Shown: positions 1-11,038 of the stretch, piece after piece | Numbering within the stretch: the first letter of the stretch is position 1 | How the letters are laid out: every line of letters starts with the position of its first letter | Assembly (NCBI GenBank): GCA_020912385.1 | Contig: CP087211.1 | Location: 1,550,001-1,614,000, forward strand | Direction: 5' to 3' | Source of the DNA: Neofusicoccum parvum | Taxonomy: Eukaryota; Ascomycota; Dothideomycetes; Botryosphaeriales; Botryosphaeriaceae | Length of the DNA stretch: 64,000 nt | Program-made: the position numbers and the translations under genes | Notes under the pieces: generated by a model | What the model saw: only the letters and a program-made list of their open reading frames with translations | Database searches by the model: none | Told to the model about the DNA's origin: nothing

Positions 1-1
1 A

Positions 2-106
2 TGGATACGGCACTTGAAACAAAGTATCTTCCAATTCAACGACATGTCCGCCTCGCCCCCCATCCATCGCCCGATCGATCCTTCCTCCTCAGAGACCCGC
101 GTGTAG
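2..106 (+). CDS. possible 3' end of an upstream gene (partial)
   Basis: Frame 2 is open from the window edge to a TAG at 104-106 and would encode about 34 residues ending in a Ser/Pro-rich tail (...PIDPSSSETRV). The first residues (WIRHLKQSIFQF) look protein-like, but the stretch is too short to assign a family. It could be the C-terminus of a gene lying to the left, or chance. Sequence to the left of the window would settle it. Confidence 0.3.
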   Translation, partial: WIRHLKQSIFQFNDMSASPPIHRPIDPSSSETRV

Positions 107-1517
107 CGGATAAGCAGTGACGAGAAAAGGCGCCCGACCCACAGCCGGCACTTTGCCCGGCCAGAGGCTGGGTGGGCAAAAGTGCCAGATGCGGGCAAGA
201 AGCGTGGTGGGTTTAGTATTGATGCTGATGTTGAAGATTTTGCAATCATTGCCTATAGCAACCTCGACAGTCCCTTGGGGGGGATCCGTGGGAATACTTT
301 TAGCTTTGAAGATTTGTGGCCTACGTAGAGCGGTTGTCGTTAGTAGAATGCCGGAAGATGAGCGTTTTACCGGTGAGGGGGGGGTGCTCTGGTGCTGCCC
401 GTGGGAAGGACTGGGATGTACTGGCTGTCGTAGGAAAGCCTGGCAGTTACGGTAAGTAGAGAAAGATAAAGCAAGCCATGGATACTACGTCTGAGGAGTC
501 ATTAAGAGAGCTAGAAAGAACCAACAAAAATCTAAGATCGAAAGAAGGAACAGGAAAAGAAACCCCGCCATTAGTAGCTCGCTGCTGCTGGGAGATGTTA
601 TACATGAAAAGCAAAAGCAAGCAGTGGCCCTTTCCTCCCGGAAAAAACTGGTTGTGGTGCTGGCACAGGACATCCAGAGGAGGCCGTGCTGCCTCGTTTC
701 AGTCAAGTTAGAGCTACCCAGGAGATTGCTTGATCCGGTAAAGTCTATCCCGGAACTCTTTGTTCGTAATGTAATGCCGCTTCGTTGATCATGCCAGGAG
801 AATGAGTCGCTGTCAAAGACGATATTTCTCTTCGCATTGTAGCAAGGAAAGTGTGCCTATCCGTAAAGTCGTGCGAACTGTGTTGCAAATACGCCATCCC
901 GCCGAGACCTCGGGCTTCAGTCCTTTGGCCGGAATTACCCAGATGTATAATTCAGCAGTCGTGATCTGACGCGGGTAAGAGGTAGGACGGCGAAGTGAAT
1001 AAAAACGATAGGCAATCGAGCATTGACCGTTGGGTGCGATGGTGGAGAATCGCATCAGAGTTCCCTCTAAGGATGAAGCAAGTCCTAGTTGGTAATGTCC
1101 AAGTCCTCTGGCCAGTGAATCTGCGTGGACGTAAGCAGCAACCCCATGAACTTGCTGAATTATCGCTGCGCGCATTTCAAGTAACGGGTCGAGGCCAGAG
1201 ATGGCGAGTGGTCCACGCTTCCTGTGCGCTTACACGTTTAGCGCGGGCTTCATCGTCCCATATAGCTTCATGGGCCAGTATTGCGTAATCCTTTTCTCAT
1301 CGTTTTTGGAGACATAGACATGCTTCTCGCGGTTTCCAGTGAAGAGTTCCGCAAGTTTAGGCGCCGTCATCTCGTGCGCTGCTTTCGTAGCCCATTTGCT
1401 AATGTCTCGAGGGACCGACGCAGAGCTTGTCATCCGACTGATCATTTAGCGCTCTGCATTCAACTGTTCACTGAGTTAAAACTAACAGAGTCTATGCCCA
1501 AAAAGGGTTGTACTTGC
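107..1517. other. intergenic gap, no firm gene
   Basis: Only short, mutually overlapping open frames on both strands are present, and none is recognisable. One minus-strand stretch (1230-1437) could be a last exon of the neighbouring Trf4-like gene: a donor at 1521 and an acceptor at 1438 join it in frame. I left it outside the CDS because the existing stop at 1518-1520 already gives a complete-looking protein. Confidence 0.5.
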
Positions 1518-3763
1518 TCACCGATGTCTGTTCGATTCGAAGATTTTCCTGAGACGGTTGCGTTGCCACTGGAAGGAGGAGTAGTCACCAGCAAACAGCA
1601 CGCTGAGAATGCTTTCGTTCTTACGCTCCACCGGGGCGCAAGCTTTCAACTGAGCCATCCGACGCTGGAGCTCCTTGAACGCATCTCTGAAGCACCGCTG
1701 AATGAGCACAACATTGTGAGATCCGGAAGAGATATCGTTATTTGCGGTGTTCGGATCGATGATGGAAAGACGGTCTGCCCTGGTGGGTTTGCCATTCAAA
1801 TCCCAAGAACCCTGGCAGTATTAGCGAAAGACCCATTGGGGTCTAGTCCATTCAGAGGGCGTACCTTGACCACGTATTCAATGGGATTAAGAGAGATCCT
1901 CGTGGTGTTGAGATTGAACTTGTTGCCGTAAAGGTCGAAGAAATTCAACAGCAATTCGCCAAAGTCGCTATCCGCGGTATGATTGTTGCTCTGACGGACA
2001 GGCATGGTGTGAATAAGACTCACGACCAAGCAGATCACAGAGAACCCCCCAAGACCTCCAGTGTAGACCTCATTCAAGCCACGCATCGCGAGAAACTGCT
2101 TGACTAGCGTAGCAATGACAGGCATGGCGGGGTATATCTTCTTCCACTCCTGGAAGGTCTTGTTCGCAACAATGCCAGTCTGGTTATCAAAGGAGATATC
2201 AACTTTGAGTCCTGTGACACGATCGACCAACTTGACAATCGGCACTCTGGCTTTGGCGACGACTTCCGTGGCGCCGGGCTGGCTAATACCATCTCGTTCC
2301 AGGACACTCGATACCTTGTAAAGGTCCCTCTTCTGGAACGATCCTTGTCCATTCCTGAAGAACTGTTTGCTAAGAAGAACGAGGTCCATGTCAGCGGTGG
2401 GTAGATACAAACCCGCCGCGAATGAGCCGAAGCAATGCAACTCAGACCCATGGAATGCGACCTGAAGGCTTCGCTCAATGCGCTTGACCAGGTCACGTCG
2501 AATCTCATCCTCGAAGGGATGGGGCTTAACATAGTCGTAGAAATCAGAGATCTCCTTGTGAAGCCATGTGCTCATGTTGGCTGAGCCAGAGTGATCGCTG
2601 GTGCACCAAGGTGCACGCGGAGTCTCTGCACGGGGGCGCCAGTCTTCGACGACACGGCCATCGATGACTTCGCGTTTGCGCTTCTTGCTCTTGGGCGGCG
2701 GCGGAAGGCTTTCCAGGTCATCGTCATCATCATCCTGGTAGGCTCGCTTCATGGCTCTCGGTCCTGTGGGAGGCGGCTGCGCGGGAGGCGCAGGAGGCGG
2801 CCACACATCAAGGCTGTTGACCGGCGGAGGCCGCGGAGGTAGCCCGGAAAGGCCTGGTGGAGGGCCCATCGAAGCTGCGTTGTATTTGTTCCCGGTCAGA
2901 TCGTCTGACGGGAGAGTCTTGCGATCAGGATGAAGGTTGTCAAGGTGGCTAAACGAGCTCCCCCCTGGCCGACGAGACTCACTTTCATCATCGTCGCTGT
3001 TCTGCTGGTCTTCATCATCATCAAAGTTGAGGGAAATGAAGTCGTCGTTCTTGGTGACGGCGTTAGAGGCAGCAGCGTCATGTTCAGGAGCAACCTTGGC
3101 CTTGCGAATGAGTTTCACAAAATCACGCCTCTTCGCGTGCGTCTCATCCGGCGGAGGGAGTGCAGTGTAAGGGTCGGGATTCGACCAGCGAGGGGCAGCG
3201 TTGCCATCATCGGCTTTGTCTTCTGTGGTGGCTCTGACCCTCTTGGCTGGCGGGCGGTCCTCGTCGTCCGACGCATCCTCATCGCCAGAGTCAAGGTCCA
3301 TCTCTGCTTCCGAATCTGAGACATCACTCAGCGATATGAACTTAGCTGTGCCAGGATTCATGCCATCTAATTGTTCGGGGGTTTTCTCGCGGGTGGAGCG
3401 CAGGATGGGGCGTTCATGAGGAGCCGGAGGACGCCATGGGCCGCGGCCTTGTCGAGGGCGGCGTATGTCGCGCGCTTGGGGCCTTTTGGCGCGATCGCGG
3501 GGAGGACGTTGAGCGTCGGCAGGCGGGAAGCGAAGATCTTGATCTCCGGCACGGAAGCTGAAGTCGTCTCGACGGTCGCCATTGCGGGGAGCATCGCGAT
3601 CATTGCGGCCTCCAGGCCTGTAGTTATCACCGCCACCAAATTGGTACACGTTGGACGGGGGCGAGCGACGCGGTGGAGACCTGCGTCCGCCGCGGTGGTC
3701 GCGCTGGTCACGGTAGTCGCGCTGGTCGCGCTGGTTGCCGTAGCTGGGGCGGTAGGTCGACAT
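1518..3763 (-). CDS. Trf4/Cid14-type non-canonical poly(A) polymerase
   Basis: Nucleotidyltransferase of the DNA-polymerase-sigma family. Known relatives (yeast Trf4/5, S. pombe Cid14) add short poly(A) tails to aberrant nuclear RNAs as part of the TRAMP complex and feed them to the exosome. Two exons: 3763-1865 and 1811-1518, joined by a 53-bp intron (1812-1864, donor GTACGC, branch CTAAT, acceptor CAG). Together they give about 730 residues. The first ~360 residues are low-complexity: an Arg/Asp/Gly-rich start, then acidic and Pro-rich parts. The catalytic core has GSFAAG followed by the DMD metal-binding pair near 458-460 and a third Asp in VDISFD near 522. The PAP-associated region follows and crosses the intron (ADRLSIIDP). 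The start at 3763 is the first ATG of the frame. An extra C-terminal exon down to 1230 is possible. Family assignment is firm; the Trf4-versus-Trf5 label is not resolvable here. Confidence 0.9.
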
Positions 3764-4799
3764 AACTGCGGCGAAAACGACCCTCGTACAGGGACGAGCT
3801 CAGCAGGCTCGCGACCGGCTGGCTGGCGTTTCTGCGAGATGTGCGGCGCTGCGCTGGTGTTGGCGTCGGGGCGCGATGCAGAAGTGGGGTGAGGTTGAGA
3901 TGGTGTGCAGGAGGCGCGCACTCGGGCGTCGAAAATATGTTCGGAAGTCGCGTCCGCCCGCAGATCTTCGTCGCTTACGTCACCTTCTTCAGGCCCGTGC
4001 CCAGCTCCAGTCCGCGACCGGCGGCAGGGTCTCGCGAGCACCTGCAGCGCGCATGCAGCCACCAGTGCTCAGGCCGGTGGGATGATCGTCCTTTTCCACA
4101 CTCGCTCACTGGTTGCACGCCAGTCCACGGAGTCCGCAGTAGTGCTTTTGGGGGATCGCGACTGGGCAGTCATTAGGGCTTCTCATCAGCCAAAGTAACG
4201 TTTAGGTTTGCATTTTCCATTCACAACATGCCACAGGGCTGTTTGCTGGTCGTGGCGGCGCAAAGCAAACAGCTGCGAGAAACCATCAATGCTTGTTGTA
4301 TCATGCACAGCTCTCGTATCCCTTCAATTGATTGAAACCACAGCAGCGATAGAGCGAGCATGAACGAGTAGAAGAGTGAATTTACTGACTGAAAAGCAGA
4401 TATGCTTATCCAGCCAAAGGTATCTCCGAGAGAGCCCAATGCCTCAATGCCTTCCTGCTCTTGTGTCTAGTGGATCGCCCGCCGAGCTATATCGGAACAA
4501 GTATTGATAGTAAATGTACAGTCGAGAGTGGAGAAGTCGGATCCTCCAACCGTCCTGGCCGGGACCCAAAGGCCCAGTCCTGCCCACGCTTCTTGAATGT
4601 CCTCGTGAAATATCGTGCAAACCGCAACTCCCAAACTCCGTGCTGATGCGATAGACCCGGACAATGCTCCCATGCAATGCGCCAATGCCGGAGTCCAGAC
4701 TGCTTCGACCGCTGAATGCCGCATGCCGCATGCCGCATAGGCCGGCGCGAATGTGTTACCGGGCTAGAAAGCGTCCTTCCGGTAAGCGCCATGATCTGG
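3764..4799. other. gap between Pam16 3' end and Trf4-like 5' end
   Basis: This 1-kb stretch should hold the promoter and leader of the Trf4-like gene and the 3' end of the Pam16 gene. Open frames here are short and overlap on both strands. A small ATGCCGC microrepeat lies near 4719-4738. I see no gene. Confidence 0.5.
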
Positions 4800-5281
4800 C
4801 TATTTCTCCTTGTACAGCTTGGGGTTCCAACCTTCTTTCAGCTCCGCCTCCCGCTCCGCCGCCTGCTCGGCCGTCCGCACTTCCATTTCTATCCGTTCGC
4901 GGGCGCGTAGGATTTTGCTCTGCAGGTAGAAGCTGCCGCCACGCTTGGGGTCGTTGAGGTCGAACATCTTCTTGAACCGGTCCATGACGTTCTCGATATC
5001 CGTCTTTCCGCCCTTGGGTGGCGCGACATTGAGGATCTTGCAGGCTTCCTCGAGGGTCAAGCCGGAGGAGGCGAAGGTCTTCCCGTTGCCGCCCCCGTTC
5101 TTTGCGTTGGCCTGGGCGTACTTCTGCGATGCGGCGGCCTGTCTCCAGGCTTCGGCGAAGGCGCGGCCAACGACGCGGGAGCCGGTGACGACGACCTGGG
5201 TGATGATGCGGTGCGCCTGGGAGGGTCAGCGGGCGCGCGCAGGGGACGAGCGATGGTGGATTCTGGGAGCAGCCCTACCAT
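4800..5281 (-). CDS. PAM16: mitochondrial import motor subunit Pam16/Tim16
   Basis: J-like protein of the presequence-translocase-associated motor. In the family it pairs with the J-protein Pam18 at the matrix face of the inner membrane and controls mtHsp70 during protein import. The protein is 139 residues, normal for the family. It starts MAHRIITQ, has the conserved GRAFAEAWRQAA segment near residues 18-29, and a degenerate J-domain beginning LTLEEACKILNV. Exon 1 (5279-5281) is the ATG alone. A 62-bp intron (5217-5278, donor GTAGGG, branch GCTGAC, acceptor CAG) separates it from exon 2 (4800-5216). I chose this model because exon 2 begins exactly at AHRIITQ, which needs one preceding Met. 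The 5' donor is slightly weak, so cDNA proof of the first exon would be useful. The gene is divergent from the peroxin at 5972. Confidence 0.93.
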
Positions 5282-5971
5282 GGTGACAAGCGAGCGAAGA
5301 GACGGACACTGGCTGGCGTCGACGAGCGCGGACGCGGATGGATGGATGGCGTTGAGGATCCCAAAATTTCCCGGCGGCCAAAGTCAGACACGGCAGGCCC
5401 AGGGCCGGTCGGCGAAAAGCGACGAGGGCGCCGGCGCCGAGCCCAGCCTCGCACACGTGACGGGATCGCCCGCAGCACCGCCAGCCGCTTCCGGCACCGG
5501 GGTGCTGTGTCGCAGCATGGGGCATGGCGGCGTCGCTGTTGTGTCTATGACCCAAGCCCGCCATGGCGCTGCGCGGCCTCTCGTGCGCTTCCGTGACTTT
5601 CTCCCTTCGCTGTCTGGTCGGCCGGCCATGTAGCGTCTCCCGCACCGCCCGCTCGCCGCCGCAGCAGCCCCGTAACGCCCGCAAGAGCCTCGATCACATG
5701 TGCCGACCGCCGTGAAAGCCGAATCAGCGCTCAAAAGGGCATATATCGCATCGTGGCCCTCGTGCAGCCGCCGAGCACAGAGCCTCGGCCAGCAGGACAC
5801 CAAAATCTGGTCTGTTGTCCAGCTCGCGCCCGCTCGCTGCCGCCTGCCAGCTGCCCTGCCCGCACCAAACACATGCTCCGCCTCGGCGTTATGACGCCGT
5901 GATCACTGCGCATGCATGGCCGCACTTGGCAAGACCGCGACTTTGAATACCTTGATGGTGCCAGCGTCCTA
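5282..5971. promoter_or_regulatory. divergent promoter gap Pam16 / peroxin
   Basis: This 690-bp GC-rich gap lies between the start codons of two divergent genes and must carry both promoters. No clear TATA box or known motif stood out. Open frames in it overlap on both strands and look like chance. Confidence 0.5.
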
Positions 5972-7695
5972 ATGCCGTCGACAGATACGCCCTGGGTCTC
6001 TCAGATGTCCCCTTCGTCGAATCCCTCCAAGTCTGCGCCGCCGGGCGCCGGGGACCCCAATCCGCCCACCTATGCCGCCTTCGCGCCCGTTACGCTGGGG
6101 CACCTCCCGGCGGCCACCAAGCAGCGCTCCACCATCCTCGTCCACCAGAAGTCGCCGCTGCTCGCTGCCACCCCGCCGCAGGTCACCCGCGCCCTCGCCT
6201 ACTCGCACCCCTTCCTCCTCCCGCTCAACAAGTTCGTGGGGCTAGTGTCATGGACAACCGGCGACCCATGGGAGAGCTTTCTGTTCATCGCTGCCTTCTG
6301 GGCTCTCACGCTGTACGGCGACACCGTCATTAAGTTTGCCGGCCCGATCGTTGCTGTGGCAGGCATCATACTGGGCATGTACACGCGGAGGTACTCGCCG
6401 CTGTCCTCCACGGGCTGGACCGGCGAGAAGAGCACAGGACACAAACGAGGCGCTTCTGTGTCCAGCGAGAGCCACCAGAAGAGTTTGGAGGATATCGTGG
6501 ACTCGCTCAAGCTGTTCACCTCCAGGTGCAACATTTTGCTGGATCCCTTCATCCGCCTGACGGATTTCCTGTCCACCCAGCGTACCGCGACTTCAGCCAC
6601 AACGAGGCCTGCGCTGACAACGCTATTCATCCGCATCCTGTTCTTGACACCGTTCTGGTTGCTGCTGACCCTTCCTCCCTTGCGCCTGCTGACGACCAGG
6701 CGCATTGTCCTGGCTTTCGGGACTGTGATCCTCAGCTGGCACTCGCGGCCCGCAAGAGTTACTCGCATCGTTCTTTGGCGCTCGAGATTGGTCCGTCGTA
6801 CTTTGGCCCTCATCACTGGCCTCGATGTTGGAGAGCCCGAGCTTGTGGCAACCGGCTCTGAAAAAGGAAAGGCTCCTCCGCTCCCGCCGCGGCCGAAGAA
6901 GGATGCGAATGCCATAGCAGCATCCTTGGCCGCCAAACACAGGGCAGACTCCCCAGGTGTCCGCTTCACTTTCACGTTGTTCGAGAACCAGCGTCGGTGG
7001 TTAGGGATCGGATGGACGGCGTCGTTGCTTACCTACGAACGGGCGCCTTGGACAGACGAGCACTTGAACCCCGCGCCTGACAAAGACCATTTCGACCTCC
7101 CAGAGGTTGACGGAGGCCATGCACGATGGAGATGGGTGGAAGGGAGTGAGTGGAGAGTTGAGGGTGCAGAAAGCGAGGAGGATGACAACCGTGGTTGGAT
7201 CTTCTATGACAACAAGGTAAGGCTGACTTCGTCGATATTCGTGCGTTGCTAACAGTCAATTAGTGGCGCGACGGTCGACGTGGACAAGACGGATGGGGGC
7301 GCTATACCAGGCGTCGCAAGTGGTGCCGCGATGCAGAGCTTGTTGAGATTACTCCTTCAACTGAGATAACCCCTTCGCCCACCCCTAAACCTCCGATAGG
7401 CGACGAACCCACCTTCTCCGAAGCAGATACAGCAAGGCCCGAGGAGACGCCATCCGAATATTCTATGTCCACCAGGGATGATACTAGCAGTGATGGAAAA
7501 GTCCGCAAGAGGCGCTGGTTTGGTCGGCGGCCGAGCAGGGCAGCCAGCGAAAAAAGCATCGCTACAGGCAGCGCCGATGGCGCTGATCTGGACCTTCGAA
7601 GTGACGAAGAGGATGTGCATACACCACTACGTTACCATGCAACGCGGGAAAGCGAATGGGGGTTAGGAGACGAGGCGCGAATGGACTTGGGATAA
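5972..7695 (+). CDS. Pex30/Pex23-like dysferlin-domain peroxin
   Basis: Peroxisome-biogenesis protein of the PEX24/PEX30 group. Relatives are ER membrane proteins that shape peroxisome-forming regions and control peroxisome number. About 558 residues in two exons: 5972-7216 and 7264-7695, with a 47-bp intron (donor GTAAGG, branch GCTAAC, acceptor TTAG). Hydrophobic, reticulon-like segments lie near residues 85-135 (SFLFIAAFWALTLYG, VAVAGIILGMY) and 205-255 (LFIRILFLTPFWLLLTL). The dysferlin repeats follow: FTLFENQRRWLGIGW, then W-rich RWRWVEGSEWRV. The intron falls inside the second half, so unspliced reading loses the WRDGRRG...KWCRD part. The C-terminal tail is polar and probably cytosolic. 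An upstream in-frame ATG at 5912 is possible; 5972 has the better context. Confidence 0.88.
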
Positions 7696-9189
7696 TCCTC
7701 CTACTCACATCGGTCGGGCCCGGTCAAAGGAATCACGGTGGCGTATACGGACAGACCAGTGCGGATACCAGCGGGTCACGGCTCTTCTCGGGTCACTACA
7801 GCTGATGGGCTCCGCTAATGGGACTTCTGTTTGAGGAACGAGCCTTGTTGGGCGGTGATGTGCAGCATCACGGGACTGCTTTCACTATCTTGCGACTAAG
7901 GTATTGGGCTCGATAAGATATCAGCGGCTATGCTACATGGATTGAGCCTTTTGCTTTTCTCGGCGTCTTCGATGATGTACGTATTTGTTCAGTTTCGATT
8001 GGCGAGCGCATCCTGCGCGTGGGCTTCGTGATTGGCGCGCCGCGGCATTCTAACGAGGCAGAAATAGTCATGAGATTTCGGTCTTCCATGGGCTTGGGAC
8101 CTGAGTTACCATTATTGGCCACCCAGGCGGCATCCCACGCGCCCAAGACAGCTCCGGTACGTAACGGGATGGCTGGGGCTTACACACGCATGCAAGCCTC
8201 ACTCGCTGCTGATGGACGTCGATGTCACGGGCAGCTCTAGCCTGGCTGGCTTGGTGTAGCGTCTCCAGCCGGATACATCTCCGAGCCGCACAAATGCCGC
8301 CGAGGGCCAGGACTGCCGGTGGAGCAGCAGGCTGCGGTTGTCGCATCAGCAAGCGGCAGCGACGACACTCGGCCAGCCTGCCATGCCGCACTGTTCGCGC
8401 AGCTAGCGGGTGGCTGCCAGCAGTCACGAGTAGCACCGCAGCAGCCCGATGCTGCCAACAGGTCGACTTAAGGTAGGCCACGCATGTGACGCCTCGCGCG
8501 AAGCGGCCAATCAGCCCTGCCGGCCGCATCACCATGCTTCGATGCCCTTGCCCGATCGGGCCAGCGTCACGCATCCAGCCAGCAGGTACGTATTTCGGCG
8601 GCGGTCGGGTCCTATCGCCCTGCCCGAGGGACAGGGCCTCTTTGCTTTTTCGCAGCCCACCATTCACCAGGCGCAGGCCTGCAAGCGGCGAGCCGTACCG
8701 CGCCGTTCTTGTGCGTTCCAGTCGGCGCCAATGCCTCCACGCGTGCCGGATCGACCAATTGCTCGACGAGATCCGCGACGCCCCCACTGCGCATCCCACT
8801 GCCCTCTCCGCACCGTGCATGGCCATGATGCATGCCACACCCACCCATCTCCGTGTCCTCCACCCAGTCGAATGACTACCGCGATTGACGACGCCACGCC
8901 CCGTCCGAGCGGCCCCCGGCCGCCCGTGCAAAGGCACCTCCCCAAGCCCGCGGGCTCTTGCCAACCGCCCAGCGTTACTCAAACGAGCCCCGGTCAGGGC
9001 TGGCCTGCAGGCCTGGGCTTATCCGCGTGAAGCGCCACGTTGGTGAAGCAGCCCCGCACGAGGCGCGTGCTGCATGCTGCATGGATGCTGTCGTCCGGCT
9101 GGCACGAGTTACCGGAAGTGGACAATCGGTTGGTGTAGGGAACCCCCGTGCAGGGCCAAGAGCTCCGTGGCGGGAGGGAAGGCAGATGG
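7696..9189. other. intergenic gap, nothing recognised
   Basis: About 1.5 kb after the peroxin stop. Long-looking frames (for example on the minus strand at 8068-8982) are Arg/Ala/Pro-rich, overlap frames on the other strand and have no domain, so I treat them as GC-driven chance. The right end should hold upstream control DNA of the first metallothionein gene. Confidence 0.5.
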
Positions 9190-9197
9190 ATATATAA
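9190..9197 (+). promoter_or_regulatory. TATA box of metallothionein gene 1
   Basis: TATATAAA lies about 125 bp before the ATG at 9321. The sequence after it is pyrimidine-rich, then A/C-rich (CAACCACC, ATTATCAAC) before the start codon, which is typical of a strongly expressed fungal leader. This supports transcription of the micro-gene. Confidence 0.6.
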
Positions 9198-9320
9198 AGA
9201 CCTCGTAGAGTACCTTGACGTCCTCTTCTTTTCTTCTTCATCCGGTCCAAGACATCTGCAATCAGCATCCAACTCAAGCAACCACCCGTTTTTCAAAACA
9301 ACCAGTCACCCATTATCAAC

Positions 9321-9731
9321 ATGTCTCCCTGGTAATTACACCCTTCCCAGCGATGCCCCTCCCCCAAGACAGCCACCTCTCTGTCCTCTCTCTCTCTCTC
9401 TTCCCCAACTCTCCATCTCTCCGGAGAGCGTGCCGCAAAAGGCTGACATGCGTGTTCTTTTCTCTGCCGAACAGCAACTGCAACACCTGCTCCTGCGCCA
9501 ACGGCCAGTGCAACGGCTGCTCCTGCAGCTCCTGCGGCGTAAGCTGTCGCCTCAACCCCTACCCTCTAAGCTCCTCGCCGAGATGAAGCTGCGGATCACG
9601 CACACCTTCGTCTCCTTCCCAGCATGGGGAGGTGGGGCAGCCTGAAGCTCTTCGAGAGAGAGAAGCAAAGAGGGAGTTCCTCAGAACACCACCGCTAACA
9701 CGATCTCTTCTCGCACCGCTTGTAGCACTAA
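9321..9731 (+). CDS. metallothionein 1 (26 residues, 8 Cys)
   Basis: Tiny Cys-rich metal-binding protein. Fungal copper metallothioneins of about 25 residues bind Cu(I) in the cytosol for detoxification and storage. Three exons: 9321-9331, 9475-9538 and 9726-9731. The introns are 143 bp (donor GTAATT, branch GCTGACA, acceptor CAG) and 187 bp (donor GTAAGC, branch GCTAACA, acceptor TAG). The product has Cys at 4, 6, 9, 11, 16, 19, 21 and 24, many as C-X-C, with Asn/Ser/Gly spacers and a final Gly-His. No aromatic residue is present. Length and Cys-X-Cys pattern fit the Neurospora-type class. If intron 2 is retained, the frame runs on for 15 more residues to a TGA at 9583-9585, so splicing decides the tail. 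A second metallothionein gene faces it at 10759-10901. The metal specificity (copper, zinc or cadmium) is not shown by sequence. Confidence 0.8.
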
Positions 9732-10758
9732 ACAGGCCTCCCATAACGCCTGCATGAAAACCTCCACCACCCGCAACAACAGCCGTCCATCATCCACCTC
9801 CACCAAGTTTCAAGGGTTTACTTCTTCTTCTTCGCATTCGATATGTTCGTCTTCGCCAACAACGGAGTCGTCTACTTCTTCTTCGATATCATGGGGGCCC
9901 GATCATCCAATTAGGATCGGTGGACGGGGGCCGGGGAGTTTCGGCGGCTATGGAGCTTGGAGAGGGTTTTAAGGGATACACATCACTCTCTTTTCCTTTT
10001 GATACACCAATGACAATATAAAGAACTGGCCAGAAACACCATCAGTCCGTGCTCGTTCGTGTGCTGTGAAGATGATGCTTTTCGCCTTTCCCGAGTTCTC
10101 CGAGAGCTTGATCCCCACTGTTGGGCAAGCTTCAGCCGCGTATGTGGGTGAGATCCTGCTAGCTTTGTTTGCTATCAGCTCTTTGTCTCAGGGTTTGCCG
10201 CCCGGCTTGTTGGTCAAGTTTCATCCCCGGTCATGGCGCATGACATGGGACGGGAGCGGGATGCACAGGCGGGAAATATGTCCGTGAAGCGGACAGCTCG
10301 GGCCACTTTCTCTCCAAGGATCTCGCGACTGAGGTCAAGGGTCCGCGAAATGCATACGTCAAAGACGGTTAAGCAGTCAGGACAGTCGGGCAATTACGCG
10401 TCACGCATAGCAAAGGCACCGCAAGTTGTTGAAGATCATTTTTTGTTCATTTAATCATCCCGGAATTCGGACCGCCGTGTAAGAAAGAAAAGTACATGCC
10501 CGTCCCTCAAGCTCAGCCTGATGTTCCTTGAGGAACTCCGTTTGCCATGCTCCCTTCACTTGCAGTTTGCCGCCCGTTGTAGTAGCCTGGAGAAGAGTGC
10601 CGAAGGAAAGTGAAGATGCCGGATCAGGGTGAATGATTGTCGTTGTATGAAAACTCGATGATTGAAAGCAAGCAAAGCACAGTTGTGGAACCGTTGTTCA
10701 GAGGTCTATGCTTCGTCGAACCGGGAGGGCATGGTGTGGTGTGAGGTGGGCGGGGTGT
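9732..10758. other. gap between the two convergent metallothionein genes
   Basis: Holds the 3' ends of both micro-genes. A Ser/Thr-rich frame at 9754-9972 overlaps the expected 3' UTR of gene 1 and has no recognisable domain; I regard it as chance. Nothing else is supported. Confidence 0.5.
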
Positions 10759-10901
10759 TTATTTCTGCAGGCGGGAGGTCAGCTTGGCGGGGCTCGGTGC
10801 TGGAAGCCGTTGTCGGCAGCAGAGGCAGGGCCACTTACGCCGCAGGTGCAGTTGGCACCGCACTGGCAGTTGGAACCGCAGGAGCAGCCGTGGTCAGACA
10901 T
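10759..10901 (-). CDS. metallothionein 2 (22 residues, 6 Cys)
   Basis: Second micro-metallothionein, probably a cytosolic metal chelator. Exon 1 (10839-10901) encodes 21 residues starting MSDHGCSCG. A 74-bp intron (10765-10838, donor GTAAGT, branch GCTGACC, acceptor CAG) leads to exon 2 (10759-10764), which encodes only Lys and the TAA stop. Cys are at 6, 8, 12, 14, 18 and 20, a regular C-X-C-X3-C-X-C-X3-C-X-C pattern. The six-Cys, 22-residue plan recalls the small Magnaporthe metallothionein, but spacing differs. It lacks the aromatic residues of other Cys-rich peptides. As in gene 1, the last intron sits just before the last one or two codons, which suggests a common ancestor. Too small for standard gene callers. 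Likely inducible, since a TATA-like box lies upstream. Confidence 0.8.
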
Positions 10902-11030
10902 GGTGGTTGAGGGTTGGGGTGGGTGGAGTTGGCTGTGGTGTAACGTGTGAAGTCTGCTGTCGAGGGCTGAATGGAGGTCGATGGGTGGTTGTTGCTGGGT
11001 TCAAGAAGACGAGGGCCGCGGAGGCGGGGC

Positions 11031-11038
11031 TTTTATCA
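11031..11038 (-). promoter_or_regulatory. TATA-like box of metallothionein gene 2
   Basis: On the minus strand the sequence reads GATAAAAG, about 130 bp before the ATG at 10901, inside an otherwise GC-rich stretch. Its distance matches that of the TATA box of metallothionein gene 1. It also contains a GATA core. Confidence 0.4.

Noticed and set aside
8068..8982. 304-codon minus frame and matching plus frames
   Set aside because: Composition is Arg/Ala/Trp-rich, both strands are open together and there is no domain, start context or splice pattern; GC-driven chance.
9754..9972. Ser/Thr-rich 72-codon frame after metallothionein 1
   Set aside because: Lies in the expected 3' UTR and has no domain; likely chance.
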